A DNA stretch of 64,000 bases. Source: Haliea sp964022665. Lineage in GTDB: Bacteria; Pseudomonadota; Gammaproteobacteria; Pseudomonadales; Halieaceae. Below the pieces are notes generated by a model that ran no database searches, was not told the DNA's origin, and saw nothing but the letters and a program-made list of their open reading frames with translations. The DNA lies in contig CAXIDF010000019.1 of assembly GCA_964022665.1 (NCBI GenBank), positions 1-64,000 of the forward strand, written 5' to 3'. The translations under genes were made by a program, and so were the position numbers. Every line of letters starts with the position of its first letter. Positions within the stretch are counted from its first letter, which is position 1. Positions 39,443 to 49,193 of this stretch are shown piece by piece.

Positions 39443-41704
39443 ATGACTGCAACCCGGCCGCTCGTCGCCGCACTTCTCATTGTCAGCAACGGAGCACTGG
39501 CCCAGACCGGGGCCCTGGAGGAGGTGATCGTCACGGCAACCAAGCGGGCGGAGAGCCTGCAGGACATTGCGGTCACGGTTACCGCGTTTACCGAAGATGA
39601 GATACAAGAGGCCAACATCCGCGATGCGTCTGATATTGCCCTGCTGACGCCCGCACTCAACATCAATGCCAATATCAGCCCCTTCAGCACGCGTATTGCC
39701 ATCCGCGGCATAGGCACACCGGGGTCGACATTTCTTGAACCCTCAGTGGGCACCTTCGTCGATGGGGTCTACCTGAACCGTTCTGGTCTCGCAGTGTCCG
39801 ACCTGGTGGATGTAGAGCGCATTGAAGTTCTGCAGGGGCCACAAGGCACGCTATACGGCAAGAACACCAACGCCGGCGCCATCAGCATCACCACCAAAGC
39901 ACCCAACCTGAACGGCCCCGAGGGCCATCTGGAGGCGACCGCCGGCAACTACGCAATGAGACGGCTTACTGGCGCGCTCTCTGGTCCACTCAGCGATACC
40001 GTTGCTTTCAGGCTGGCAGGCAATGCACACCAACGCGACGGCTACCTGCAGAACGCGGCCGGCCCGGATCTCAACGACGCTGACGAGTGGAACCTCATCG
40101 GCAAAGTGTTGTGGGAGCCCACCGCACGACTGTCTATACTGCTGCAGACCAGCCACTTGCGGCGCGACATGAATTGCTGCGCGCCGGATTCCGTGCACGA
40201 CCCAATTGCCGAGCAGGCAATCATCGACCGAGGGTTGCCGCCACTTGGCAACAATCCGTTTGACCAGCGCACCGCCCAGGACACGCTCACCCCGTTCCAG
40301 CAGGAATCCACTGCCGCCTCACTGCATGTCGACTATGAGACAGACAGGGGAACGCTGGAATCGATCACCGCCTGGGACGAGTACGATGTGGAGTCCTCAC
40401 AGGAAACCAGTCGCTCGGTGTTGGACACCACGTTCCTCAACCAGCCGCAGTCCGGGAACAGCTTTTCCCAGGAGCTGCGTTTCAGCGCCAGTACCGACCA
40501 CGTTGACTACATGGTCGGCCTGTACTACTTCCAGCAGGACACGCGCGAGTTTGAAGGCGAACTGAGCGCACTGGTAGGCGCTGATGTTGGCGTCGGCACA
40601 GGAATTTTCGGACCCCAACTGGGCCTGATCGCGGCCACAGGGGACAGCTCTTTTCAGGACAATCGCTTTGCCACTGAAACCATCGCCCTGTTCAGCCGAG
40701 CCAGCTGGCAGATGAATGACGACTGGCAATTCACCGCGGGCCTGCGCTGGAGCGAGGAGCAAAAGGACGCGGACCTGTTCGTGGCAGTGGAATCCTCCGC
40801 GCTGACAGCACAGAACCCAGAGAATCTGCCTGCACCCCTGCTCGCCCTACTGGCACAACAGGGAATCTTCCCGCCATTTTCACTGCTCGCCGCCGCCCGC
40901 CCGGAAATTGATGAGCGCTTCAGCCGCAAGGCAGACAATGTCGACTGGCTGGCCAGCCTGAGCTACGACCTGACTGCCAGCAACCTGCTCTTTGCCAGCG
41001 TGTCCACAGGTACCAAGTCAGGCGGTTTCAATGGTGTGGCCGGCGCCACAGAGGAACGGGAATTCGATGATGAAGACACCATCAGCTACGAACTGGGCCT
41101 TAAAAGCACGCTGCTTGATGCGCGCCTGCGCCTCAATTCCACTCTGTTTCTGACGGAGATCAACCAACTGCAAAGTTCGCAACAGGCGGCATCGGGGTTG
41201 GGTCAGGTCACCTCCAACCAGGGTGAAGCCGAGGTATCGGGCGTCGACCTGCAGCTGGACGCCCTGCCGGCCTCCAACCTCACTCTGAGCCTGGGTGTGC
41301 AGTACCTGCATACCTATGAGTTCACAGAAGGGCCCGACAAGGGCCTCAAGCTGCCGTATGCCGCGGAACTGAGCGGCAGCCTCGCTGCAACGCTCGCCCT
41401 GCCCCTGGCGGACGGCAGCGCCTACCTGCGCGGCGACTACACCGTGATGGGAAATCACTGGACCAATTCAGCCAGCACCGGGCAACTGGAGGACAAGGAC
41501 CGGCAGGATCGCAACAACATCAACGTGACCGTCGGCTGGCGCAATGACCGCTGGGCTATCAGTGTGTGGGGCAAGAATCTGGGCGATGAAGAATACGCCG
41601 TGCAGACGCTCACGCCGTACCCTGTCACCGACACGGACGCCTACTTCCTTACCCCGCCCCGAACCTATGGGGTGAGCCTGCGTTACGATTTCGACCAGGG
41701 CTGA
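39443..41704 (+). CDS. TonB-dependent outer membrane receptor
   Basis: A 753-residue receptor. Signal peptide (PLVAALLIVSNGALA), TonB box EEVIVTATKR, plug domain with IRGIGTPG, FVDGVYLNRS and VLQGPQGTLYGKNTNAGAI, then a 22-strand barrel ending YGVSLRYDFDQ. The style fits the large marine receptors of gammaproteobacteria for siderophores, polyphenols or other large substrates; the ligand is unknown. Two palindromes upstream suggest specific control. Its 3' end overlaps the convergent sulfatase gene by 22 bases. Confidence 0.93.
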   Translation: MTATRPLVAALLIVSNGALAQTGALEEVIVTATKRAESLQDIAVTVTAFTEDEIQEANIRDASDIALLTPALNINANISPFSTRIAIRGIGTPGSTFLEPSVGTFVDGVYLNRSGLAVSDLVDVERIEVLQGPQGTLYGKNTNAGAISITTKAPNLNGPEGHLEATAGNYAMRRLTGALSGPLSDTVAFRLAGNAHQRDGYLQNAAGPDLNDADEWNLIGKVLWEPTARLSILLQTSHLRRDMNCCAPDSVHDPIAEQAIIDRGLPPLGNNPFDQRTAQDTLTPFQQESTAASLHVDYETDRGTLESITAWDEYDVESSQETSRSVLDTTFLNQPQSGNSFSQELRFSASTDHVDYMVGLYYFQQDTREFEGELSALVGADVGVGTGIFGPQLGLIAATGDSSFQDNRFATETIALFSRASWQMNDDWQFTAGLRWSEEQKDADLFVAVESSALTAQNPENLPAPLLALLAQQGIFPPFSLLAAARPEIDERFSRKADNVDWLASLSYDLTASNLLFASVSTGTKSGGFNGVAGATEEREFDDEDTISYELGLKSTLLDARLRLNSTLFLTEINQLQSSQQAASGLGQVTSNQGEAEVSGVDLQLDALPASNLTLSLGVQYLHTYEFTEGPDKGLKLPYAAELSGSLAATLALPLADGSAYLRGDYTVMGNHWTNSASTGQLEDKDRQDRNNINVTVGWRNDRWAISVWGKNLGDEEYAVQTLTPYPVTDTDAYFLTPPRTYGVSLRYDFDQG

Positions 41705-43524
41705 TCGTCAGACGTCGCCCGTTGCCTGCGATAATTCACCCGCATGCGGTAGGCCACCAGAAACGGCAGCAATACCAGCAGCGATAGCAGCGCGATCAAA
41801 ACTGCATCCGTGTACTGCGCACGCACCGTGTTGGTAACCAGCTGCCGCATCTGTGAATACCCGGCGGGCAGGGGCAGCACGCCGTTTTCGATCTGGTATT
41901 GTGCGTAGCGTGCCTGCATGCTCTGGAACAGGCGGGGCCGGTCCCCGGCGAGATCGACAACCTCTCCAGGATCGCTGACGATATCGTACAGATGCCACTG
42001 TCCATCCCCCAGCGGCGGCCGATTGAGCACCAGCTTGTAATCCCCCTGAAACAGAGCGGCGTGACCGGTCAGTTCGTAGCCGACTGCATCGTCTTCTGTG
42101 TACACACGCTGTTTTTCACCCCTCAGCAGCGGCGTCAAATCACGCCCCGTTATCGGCTGCACCGGCTTGCCCGCGTAACGCTCACCCGGCTGCGACGTGC
42201 CAGTGAGCGACAGAATGGTTGGGGTGATATCCGTGGCCCAGGCAAACGCGGGAAGCACTGCATTCCGGCGCGGCAGCTGCTCTCCGGCAATAATCAGCGG
42301 CACCCGCATTCCGCCCTCACCCGTGTAGAATTTATAGAACGCCAGCGGGCTGGCAGCGGCGCTGGCAAAACCCGGGCTGATGGTGTTGTAACTGCCTTTG
42401 AGGCCGAGGCGAGCATAGTCCACGTGGTAACCCATGAACGCGGCACCCAGACGGGAAGACAGCGCGGTGGGATCGGCTGGGCCACTGCCCTCACTGCCGT
42501 TATCCGATGTGAAAATGAAAATTGTGTTCTCGTAGGCGCCCTGAGACTTCAGGTAGCTGACGAGGCGTCCGAGATGAAAATCCATGGCTTCAATCATGCC
42601 GGCGTAAACTGCCATGCGTTTGGCCTCGTACCTTTTGCGCTGCGCTGTTAGCGCCTGCCAGTCACCGCTGCCCGGCATAGTCCGCAGCGCGCTGTGCGCC
42701 GGCACGATACCCAGCGCTACCGCGCGCTGCAGGCGTTGCTCGCGCAGCGCGTCCCAGCCGCTGGCGTACACCCCGTGGTAACGGTCGGTAAATGCCTGCG
42801 GAGCCTGCACCGGCATGTGCACAGCCATGAACGGGAGATAGGCGAAGAACGGTTTGCCATCCTGCAAATTGCTGCCAATGAACTCGATGGTCTTGTCGAC
42901 AAGAAACCGCGAAGAGTAGAAATCATCTGGCAGGGTGAAGCGTTCACCGTCCGCAAACCAGTTGGCTTGATCGTACAGCGGCAGATAGGGCCGCTGCTCC
43001 CAATTGTCAGCACCGGAGTCCATCAGGGCAACAGTGCGCTCGAACCCGCGACGGCTGGGCCGTTTTTCCGGAGTGGCACCCAGGTGCCACTTGCCCGCCA
43101 TATACGTGTGATATCCAGCCCCCTCCAGCAGCGTAGCGACCGTGACCACGTTGTCGCCAAGTACGCCCTGGTAATGCGGGTGCCGGCGCTGCTCAGGTGC
43201 CAGCATTTCCGGAATATTCGGCACGCCGGCCAGGTGGTTGTTGACACCGGTCAGCAGCATGGCCCGGGCCGGTGCACAATTTGCCGCCGTATGGTAGTTG
43301 GTGAATCGCACACCTTGCCGGGCGAAAGCAGACAGTGTGGGCGTGTTCACCTCACTGCCATACGGGGCGATGTCCGTGTAGCCCAGGTCATCCGCCAGAA
43401 TAAAGACGATGTTCGGGCGCGCCGCCGGCAACAGCGCCTCCGCAGCGTGCAAGCCGGGCGGGGACAAAACACAAGACAGGCACAGCGCAAGGAGCGCACG
43501 CAACGCTCGGCGGCGGTTGAGCAC
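41683..43524 (-). CDS. Arylsulfatase-type sulfatase with C-terminal membrane helix
   Basis: A 613-residue exported sulfatase. Metal-site ADDLGYTD follows the signal segment. The formylglycine site is CAPAR at residue 83, matching CxPxR, so it needs conversion of Cys to formylglycine. GKWHLG and FTSDNGSEG complete the active site. The last 50 residues contain a membrane helix (AVLIALLSLLVLLPFLVAYRM) and a basic tail, unusual for soluble periplasmic sulfatases. GTG start directly after the stop of the small membrane protein gene upstream. Confidence 0.93.
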   Translation of the reverse strand: MLNRRRALRALLALCLSCVLSPPGLHAAEALLPAARPNIVFILADDLGYTDIAPYGSEVNTPTLSAFARQGVRFTNYHTAANCAPARAMLLTGVNNHLAGVPNIPEMLAPEQRRHPHYQGVLGDNVVTVATLLEGAGYHTYMAGKWHLGATPEKRPSRRGFERTVALMDSGADNWEQRPYLPLYDQANWFADGERFTLPDDFYSSRFLVDKTIEFIGSNLQDGKPFFAYLPFMAVHMPVQAPQAFTDRYHGVYASGWDALREQRLQRAVALGIVPAHSALRTMPGSGDWQALTAQRKRYEAKRMAVYAGMIEAMDFHLGRLVSYLKSQGAYENTIFIFTSDNGSEGSGPADPTALSSRLGAAFMGYHVDYARLGLKGSYNTISPGFASAAASPLAFYKFYTGEGGMRVPLIIAGEQLPRRNAVLPAFAWATDITPTILSLTGTSQPGERYAGKPVQPITGRDLTPLLRGEKQRVYTEDDAVGYELTGHAALFQGDYKLVLNRPPLGDGQWHLYDIVSDPGEVVDLAGDRPRLFQSMQARYAQYQIENGVLPLPAGYSQMRQLVTNTVRAQYTDAVLIALLSLLVLLPFLVAYRMRVNYRRQRATSDDQPWSKS

Positions 43525-43911
43525 TCAGTCTTTCTCGGGCAAATAGCGCGCTGCAACCAGCAGAATGATCGACACCAGCACTTCCGGGCCAATCAGGTGC
43601 AGTGCCAACGCGGCATCATGCAGCAGCCACGCAAGCACGCGGCCAATGGCCGCCAGTGACAACAGCATGATCGCCGGGTAATACCAGGTGCGCCGGCCGC
43701 TGATCAGTGCGATCAGCATGCAGGCGCCCAGCGTGAGAAAAAATGCCGCCATGTCTCCCACCTGAGAGCTCAGTGCAATCCCGTCACCCAGGGTCAGGCC
43801 AAAGGATGGCGCAACGCCTGCGGGGGCAATCAGCCAGCGCACCCCACTCACTACAAACAACAATGCGGGCAGCAACACCAGCACACGCAGGACTATTTTT
43901 ATTCGGGGCAT
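43525..43911 (-). CDS. Small four-helix membrane protein
   Basis: A 128-residue protein with about four hydrophobic helices (LRVLVLLPALLFVVSGVRWL; MAAFFLTLGACMLIALISG; YYPAIMLLSLAAIGRVLAWL; GPEVLVSIILLVAARYL). ATG 43911 follows AGGAG at eight bases. It resembles DUF4345-like small membrane proteins, without certainty. It is directly coupled to the sulfatase gene, whose GTG comes immediately after its stop, so a supporting role for that enzyme is possible. Confidence 0.72.
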   Translation of the reverse strand: MPRIKIVLRVLVLLPALLFVVSGVRWLIAPAGVAPSFGLTLGDGIALSSQVGDMAAFFLTLGACMLIALISGRRTWYYPAIMLLSLAAIGRVLAWLLHDAALALHLIGPEVLVSIILLVAARYLPEKD

Positions 43912-43988
43912 TGGCAGAACTCCTATCATCGCCGCAGTATCCTAGACTGGATTACAGCATGGCGCGCACAATGGGCAAAACCCTATTT

Positions 43989-44017
43989 TTGACACACTAT
44001 ATGCCATTATGTAACCT
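43989..44017 (+). promoter_or_regulatory. Possible sigma-70 promoter for the MBL-fold gene
   Basis: A perfect TTGACA (43989-43994) is followed after 17 bases by TAACCT (44012-44017), a weak -10. It points to the MBL-fold gene at 44065. The only support is the sequence match. Confidence 0.4.
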
Positions 44018-44064
44018 GAGACAGGTCAAGTCTATTCGGCCCGCACGTGGCCCCGGAGATAGCA

Positions 44065-45135
44065 ATGAGAAAAATAAGCCTGCTGGCCGGCGTGATTATC
44101 CTCGCCGCCGTGATCGCCTATAGCCAACGCGCCAACCTCGCTGCCCGTGTGCTGGAAAACGGCCTGCAGGCGCGCCTGGGGTCGGACCGGATAGCCGAAC
44201 TGGAAGACGGGCTGCACCTGGCACTCTGCGGCGCCGGCGGTCCACTGCCGGCACCCCGTGCCTCGGGGCCCTGCGTCGCCGTCATCGCCGGCACGTCACT
44301 GTTTGTCGTTGATGCGGGCACCGATGGCGTGCGCAACCTCAACCGCATGGGCTATCAGGTCGGCAACATCCAGGCCGTTTTCCTCACACACTTTCACTCC
44401 GACCACATTGACGGACTGGGGGAGATGGGCACGGTACGCTGGGCCGGCGGCGCCAACATCACCCCACTACCGGTCTACGGACCGGACGGCGTTGAGCGCG
44501 TTGTCGCCGGCTTAAACATGGCCTACGCGCAGGATTTCTCCTACCGCCACGCCCACCATGGGGATGCCGTTGCGCCGCTGCGGGGAGCGGGGCTGAACGC
44601 CCTGCCGTTTGCCCAGCCCGCGCCGGGCACCCTGACAACGGTGCTGGAAGCCGGCGGCCTCAAGGTCGAGGCGCTGGCGGTTGACCACGCACCGGTAGAA
44701 CCTGCGGTGGGTTACCGTTTTACCTACAGGGGGCGATCGTTGCTCATTACCGGCGACACCGTAAAAACGACGGATATTGAACGCTTCGCACAAGGGGTCG
44801 ACCTGCTGATACACGAAGCGCTGGCGCCCAACCTGGTCAACATGATGCACGACGCCGCAGTGAAGAATGGCAACACGATTCTGGCGCAGATCACCCATGA
44901 CATTCTCGACTACCACGCGAGCCCGGTAGACGCGGCCGAGACCGCGCGTGACGCGGGGGTGGGTCACCTGCTTTACTACCACATCGTCCCCCCTTTGATC
45001 ATTCCCGGGCAGAAAGCGCTTTACCTGAACGGCGCGGAGGACATTTTCCCGCACTACACCATCGGCGAAGACGGCGTAAGCTTCTCCCTACCGGCGAACA
45101 GTGACGAGATCATCATGACCCGCAAGGGGCTCTGA
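44065..45135 (+). CDS. Exported metallo-beta-lactamase-fold hydrolase
   Basis: A 356-residue protein with an N-terminal membrane/export segment (LLAGVIILAAVIAYS). The metal-binding motif is LTHFHSDHIDGLGE; further ligands are in AVDHAPV, ITGDTV and a C-terminal YYHIVPP. The overall pattern is that of the RNase Z/arylsulfatase-like MBL branch, probably a phosphodiesterase or sulfatase-type hydrolase outside the cytoplasm. ATG 44065 follows GGAG; an upstream GTG at 44047 is less likely. Confidence 0.88.
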   Translation: MRKISLLAGVIILAAVIAYSQRANLAARVLENGLQARLGSDRIAELEDGLHLALCGAGGPLPAPRASGPCVAVIAGTSLFVVDAGTDGVRNLNRMGYQVGNIQAVFLTHFHSDHIDGLGEMGTVRWAGGANITPLPVYGPDGVERVVAGLNMAYAQDFSYRHAHHGDAVAPLRGAGLNALPFAQPAPGTLTTVLEAGGLKVEALAVDHAPVEPAVGYRFTYRGRSLLITGDTVKTTDIERFAQGVDLLIHEALAPNLVNMMHDAAVKNGNTILAQITHDILDYHASPVDAAETARDAGVGHLLYYHIVPPLIIPGQKALYLNGAEDIFPHYTIGEDGVSFSLPANSDEIIMTRKGL

Positions 45136-45146
45136 ACGCCCCGGGC

Positions 45147-46526
45147 TCAACCCGCTTCGCGAAGGCGTAACTGGCGCCGGATGGCGCGGGCGATCAACCA
45201 CAGCCGATCCTGCCCCCACAGCGCCAGCAGCTGCGCCCCGCTCTCATCGAGCAATCTGAAACTGGGCACACCCCAAAGGCCCGCCTGGTACATGGCCAGC
45301 CGGTTATCCTCCAGCAGCTGTTCCCAACCCGGCTGGCCGAGGTGCACTGCCGCCGCCTGCCAGTCGAGGCCAGCCGACTCCACCACCTTGCGCAGGCCCC
45401 TGTCGCTATTGGTGTTTGTTCCCCTGGCAAACGCATGGGTGAGAAAGCTGGAGAGCAGCTCGTTGCCCTTGCCCTGAGCCACAGCCCAGGGGTATAGGGA
45501 ATAGCAACGCCGGGCCGGCTCGCCAATGGGATCATAAAACCTGCCGTAGGGCACACCTGCCTCGCGTGCTTCACGCGCGGCGTCCATAAAGATGTAAAAG
45601 CCTTTCTCGCGGGTTGCCGGCACGCCACGCATCACCATGGGTAGCACTGGCCGCACCGCCAGCCTGATGCCAGTATCACGCGCCAACTGCACGGCCCGAT
45701 CGAACACGATGGCCGTGTAAGGGCTACGCAGAGACGCATAGAGCTCCAGCGTCAGGGTGCCAGCATCACGCAACCCACCCGTCTCGATTTCGGGGCGCGG
45801 CACGATCATAGGCTCGCCGGGCTGGCGATCAAGGCCCAGGGCCGCAAGGCGCTTCTCCAGGTGATAGAGTCGGTCCACTCCCCAGTACCATTCTCCACCG
45901 TAATACAGCATGGCACCGGAGTAGTGTTTCAGGTGCGCCCTGCGCTCGCTGCCAGCGGCGATCGCTGCGGCGGTGCCCTGCCCGGAGGCGCTGCCGTGGG
46001 CTTCCGCCAGCGAAGCCAGCGCACCTGCGTCCTCTGCCCACAGCGCGCGCCCCACATCAGCAGCCAGTGCAATGAACCCGGCAGCGTCTTGCGCGGCGAG
46101 GATGGCGGCAGCCTGTTGCACATTCGCGGGCGCCGGCGGCCCGGACTGCCTGGGGAATTCGAGGTTGTACTCCGGTGCCACATGAAACGCGTCGTAGCGC
46201 GATAATTGCAGCAGCAACGCAGGCTCCGCCACGTTGCGGCCCTGCGGCCCCGACACCAGATGGCATTGCAGTTCGACGGCGTAGCGCGCCACCAACTGCG
46301 GCAGAACCTGCGCCACCAGATGACTGTATCCGTCATCAACCTGGTGAAAATACTCGATGCGGTGCGGTGCGCCCTGCGCTCGACGTTTCTTTTCCACCCG
46401 CGCTCTGCGCCTGTCGGCCTGCCCGGGGCTGAACAAGCGGCTCATGAGGGTCGAGGTAACCCAGCGTTGCAGGGGGCCGGGGTCCATGGTCGCTGCCCCA
46501 CCTTGCTCTGTGAATTGCTCAGCCAT
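45147..46526 (-). CDS. Tandem-domain DsbA/2-hydroxychromene-2-carboxylate isomerase-like protein
   Basis: A 459-residue protein with two thioredoxin-fold DsbA-like domains. The first (about 45-225) begins HRIEYFHQVDDGYSHL and lacks a CxxC. The second (about 245-450) begins LELYASLRSPYTAIVFDRA, the xxSPY signature of HCCA isomerases that bind glutathione, and ends with YQAGLWGVPSFRLL (cis-Pro). HCCA-type enzymes act in aromatic degradation; the substrate is unknown. ATG 46526 follows AGAGAGG. It lies just downstream of a TetR gene on the same strand. Confidence 0.87.
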   Translation of the reverse strand: MAEQFTEQGGAATMDPGPLQRWVTSTLMSRLFSPGQADRRRARVEKKRRAQGAPHRIEYFHQVDDGYSHLVAQVLPQLVARYAVELQCHLVSGPQGRNVAEPALLLQLSRYDAFHVAPEYNLEFPRQSGPPAPANVQQAAAILAAQDAAGFIALAADVGRALWAEDAGALASLAEAHGSASGQGTAAAIAAGSERRAHLKHYSGAMLYYGGEWYWGVDRLYHLEKRLAALGLDRQPGEPMIVPRPEIETGGLRDAGTLTLELYASLRSPYTAIVFDRAVQLARDTGIRLAVRPVLPMVMRGVPATREKGFYIFMDAAREAREAGVPYGRFYDPIGEPARRCYSLYPWAVAQGKGNELLSSFLTHAFARGTNTNSDRGLRKVVESAGLDWQAAAVHLGQPGWEQLLEDNRLAMYQAGLWGVPSFRLLDESGAQLLALWGQDRLWLIARAIRRQLRLREAG

Positions 46527-46547
46527 GCGCTGCACCTCTCTCGCGGA

Positions 46548-47138
46548 TCAAAGATCTGGAACCAGCGGCCTGATGAGTTGGATAACAATGCGGATACTGG
46601 CCTTTTTGCTCAGGCCCTGATGCTCACGCAGACGGTGCCACATCTCGAATGAAGCGAGAGCGTCAACGGCTTCGCGGTCATCCGAGGGCAGCGCATTCAG
46701 CTCCGGCATCCAGTCACTGAGGTTTTGCCGCAGGCCTCGCAGCGCACGCGCGTAATTCTGCCGCAAAAACTCATAACGCCAACGCTGTGCTGCCGTGGAC
46801 AGCATCACGTTGCCGATTTGCTCGTAGGCATCGGCGTGGCGCTCTATCGCATGGGTAAGCCGCTCGTCCAGTGTGCCTTCACGGTCGCCACCGGCGAAAA
46901 GATCTTTCCAGGTGGCACCCAGTTGCCCATTGACCGCCTCCGCCAATGCGCCCATGTCCTCGAAGTGGCGAAAGAAGGAGCGAATACCCACACCCGCGCG
47001 CTCCGCAACCTGCTGCGCCGTGGGTACCAGAACGCCCTCCTCCATGAAGGCCACCGCAGCCTGGATAATCGCCTGGCGACTGCGCTCGCTGCGTTGACGG
47101 CGGCCGTCGATGGCCTCGGTCTGAGTCGCTTTTGTCAT
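46548..47138 (-). CDS. TetR/AcrR-family transcriptional regulator
   Basis: A 196-residue TetR regulator. The HTH is at about residues 20-65 (SRQAIIQAAVAFMEEG, TAQQVAERAGVGIRSFFRHF). The C-terminal ligand domain is family-variable. It is divergent from the FAD oxidoreductase gene and is followed closely by the DsbA/HCCA gene, so it probably represses one or both from the 235-base intergenic region, which holds TATAAT-like elements (for example near 47169 and 47284). Confidence 0.92.
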   Translation of the reverse strand: MTKATQTEAIDGRRQRSERSRQAIIQAAVAFMEEGVLVPTAQQVAERAGVGIRSFFRHFEDMGALAEAVNGQLGATWKDLFAGGDREGTLDERLTHAIERHADAYEQIGNVMLSTAAQRWRYEFLRQNYARALRGLRQNLSDWMPELNALPSDDREAVDALASFEMWHRLREHQGLSKKASIRIVIQLIRPLVPDL

Positions 47139-47373
47139 GAAGTTCTCACGCTGCCTGCGGGGCCCGGATATAATGACATCTCATATGCAATATTCTGCCA
47201 CGGACAGGATGCAATGCCCAGCTAACTGCGCCGGTCGACCGCGGACTGACATCACAGGTCACCAGCAAAAACGTCGGACACGGTGTATATTACGGGAGAA
47301 ACCATAGACGCCTCGGCTGTGTATTTATTGTGGCCAGCGATCTATCGTTGAGAGAACAACCGGGAAACGTTTC

Positions 47374-48759
47374 ATGCGCATCATTGATGAAATTCAAGCT
47401 GTTGTTGGCACCAAGGGGCTACTCACGGGCGAGGACGTCCGCGCACGCCCCAATCACAGCTGGTGGCAGGGCCAGTGCGAGGCCGCGGCCATTGTGCGCC
47501 CCGCGAGCACCGAAGAGCTGTCCGCGGTGATGCGCATCTGCCACGCGCACAACCAGAGCGTGGTGCCCTGGGGCGGACTGAGCGGCCTGGTAGACGGTAT
47601 CACCTGCACCGGCAGCGACATCGTGATTGCGCTGGAAAGAATGCAGGCCATCGAGCAACTGGACGACATCGCCGGTGTGATGACGGTGCAGGCCGGTGCC
47701 ATTGTGCAAACCGTGCAGGACGCGGCTGCGGCCGCAGGCTGGCTCTTTGCCGTGGACTTCGGTGCGCGAGGCAGTGCCCATATCGGCGGCATGATCGCCA
47801 CCAATGCCGGCGGCAACAGTGTGGTGCGCTACGGCATGGCGCGGGAACAGGTACTGGGACTGGAAGCGGTACTGGCCGATGGCACCGTCATCAGCTCGAT
47901 GAACGAAATGCTGAAGAACAATGCGGGGTACGACCTCAAGCAGCTGTTCATCGGCTCCGAGGGCACACTGGGCATTGTCACCCGGGCGGTGCTGCGGCTG
48001 CGTCCGGCACCCCGCGCCACCCAGACGGCCTTTGTCGCGGTGGAGGATTTTTCATCCCTGCTGCAGGTGCTGCGGCGCTTGGGCACCGACCTCGAAGGCA
48101 AGCTCAGCGCCTTTGAAGTCATGTGGAACAACCACTACCACCTGTTGGTGGAGGAAACTCAGCGCCATCAGGCCTTCCTGCCCACGCACCACGCCTTTTA
48201 TGTACTGGTGGAGGCGCAGGGCGCGGACAGCGACACCCTGAAGGCGCAGTTCACGGCGGTCATGGCTGGCCTGCTGGAAGACGGCCATGTGGTCGATGCG
48301 GTGATTGCGCAGAGCGGCCAGCAGGCCGACCAGCTCTGGGCCATGCGCGATGATGTAGAAGCACTGCTGCACTGCATCAACCCCATCGCGGTCTTTGATG
48401 TCAGTCTGCCCATTCGACATATGGAGCGTTACATCAACGACCTGCTCGCCGCCCTGGAACAGCAGTGCCCCGGCGCGAGGCTGGTGTGCTTTGGCCATAT
48501 GGGTGATGGCAACCTGCATCTCGGCATTGGCCCCGCCCACGAACGTCACCGTATCGAGCGTATTGTCTACGAGCACCTGGTGCCGCTGCACGGCTCTGTC
48601 TCGGCCGAACATGGTATCGGCCTGGAGAAGCGCGACTTCCTGCACTGCAGCCGTTCACCGGCGGAAATTGCCCTCATGCGCACGTTAAAACAGGCGCTGG
48701 ACCCCAAAGGCCTCCTGAACCCGGGCAAGGTCCTGCCACCGACAGAGACAACAGCATGA
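47374..48759 (+). CDS. FAD-linked oxidoreductase, GlcD/D-2-hydroxyacid dehydrogenase family
   Basis: A 461-residue flavoprotein. The PCMH FAD-binding domain has the motifs VVPWGGLSGLVDG, GARGSAHIGGMIATNAGG and GSEGTLGIVT. The C-terminal cap includes CFGHMGDGNLH and SVSAEHGIGLEKR, which bind the substrate and metal. The family oxidises D-2-hydroxy acids such as D-lactate, D-2-hydroxyglutarate or glycolate. ATG 47374 gives the family start. The TGA overlaps the next start (ATGA at 48756), linking it to a thioesterase. Confidence 0.93.
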   Translation: MRIIDEIQAVVGTKGLLTGEDVRARPNHSWWQGQCEAAAIVRPASTEELSAVMRICHAHNQSVVPWGGLSGLVDGITCTGSDIVIALERMQAIEQLDDIAGVMTVQAGAIVQTVQDAAAAAGWLFAVDFGARGSAHIGGMIATNAGGNSVVRYGMAREQVLGLEAVLADGTVISSMNEMLKNNAGYDLKQLFIGSEGTLGIVTRAVLRLRPAPRATQTAFVAVEDFSSLLQVLRRLGTDLEGKLSAFEVMWNNHYHLLVEETQRHQAFLPTHHAFYVLVEAQGADSDTLKAQFTAVMAGLLEDGHVVDAVIAQSGQQADQLWAMRDDVEALLHCINPIAVFDVSLPIRHMERYINDLLAALEQQCPGARLVCFGHMGDGNLHLGIGPAHERHRIERIVYEHLVPLHGSVSAEHGIGLEKRDFLHCSRSPAEIALMRTLKQALDPKGLLNPGKVLPPTETTA

Positions 48760-49145
48760 AGTTCTATTCGCGTAAATGGGTCAAGCCGGAAAACCTGAAC
48801 CCGCACGGCAGCCTGTTCGGGGGCCAGTTGCTCAGCTGGATCGACGAAGAGGCCGTCATCTACGCCATGTGCCAGCTGGGCAGAAACCGGCACCTGGTCA
48901 CCAAGTTCATGTCGGAAATCAATTTCGTCAGCTCCGCCCACCAGGGTGACATCATTGAAATGGGCGTGGAAGTGATCGCCTGCGGCCGCACCTCGGTCAC
49001 CCTGCGGGCCGAGGTCAGGAACAAACTGACCAAACAGACCATCATCTCCATCGACCGTATTGTGTTTGTGAACCTGGACGACGACGGCGCACCCCTGCCC
49101 CACGGCTACGCCTGGCTGGGCCCGGAGGGCGATGCCGCACACTAG
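48756..49145 (+). CDS. Hotdog-fold acyl-CoA thioesterase
   Basis: A 129-residue protein of the YciA/acyl-CoA thioesterase type: NPHGSLFGGQLLSWIDEEA is the active-site helix with the conserved Asp, followed by FVSSAHQGDIIEM. It hydrolyses acyl-CoA esters to free acid. Translation is coupled to the FAD oxidoreductase, suggesting that both act in one acid-degradation route. Confidence 0.92.
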   Translation: MKFYSRKWVKPENLNPHGSLFGGQLLSWIDEEAVIYAMCQLGRNRHLVTKFMSEINFVSSAHQGDIIEMGVEVIACGRTSVTLRAEVRNKLTKQTIISIDRIVFVNLDDDGAPLPHGYAWLGPEGDAAH

Positions 49146-49193
49146 GCCACGCTGCCTACCGTCCAGTCCACGGAGCAGCAACCCTGACTGTGG

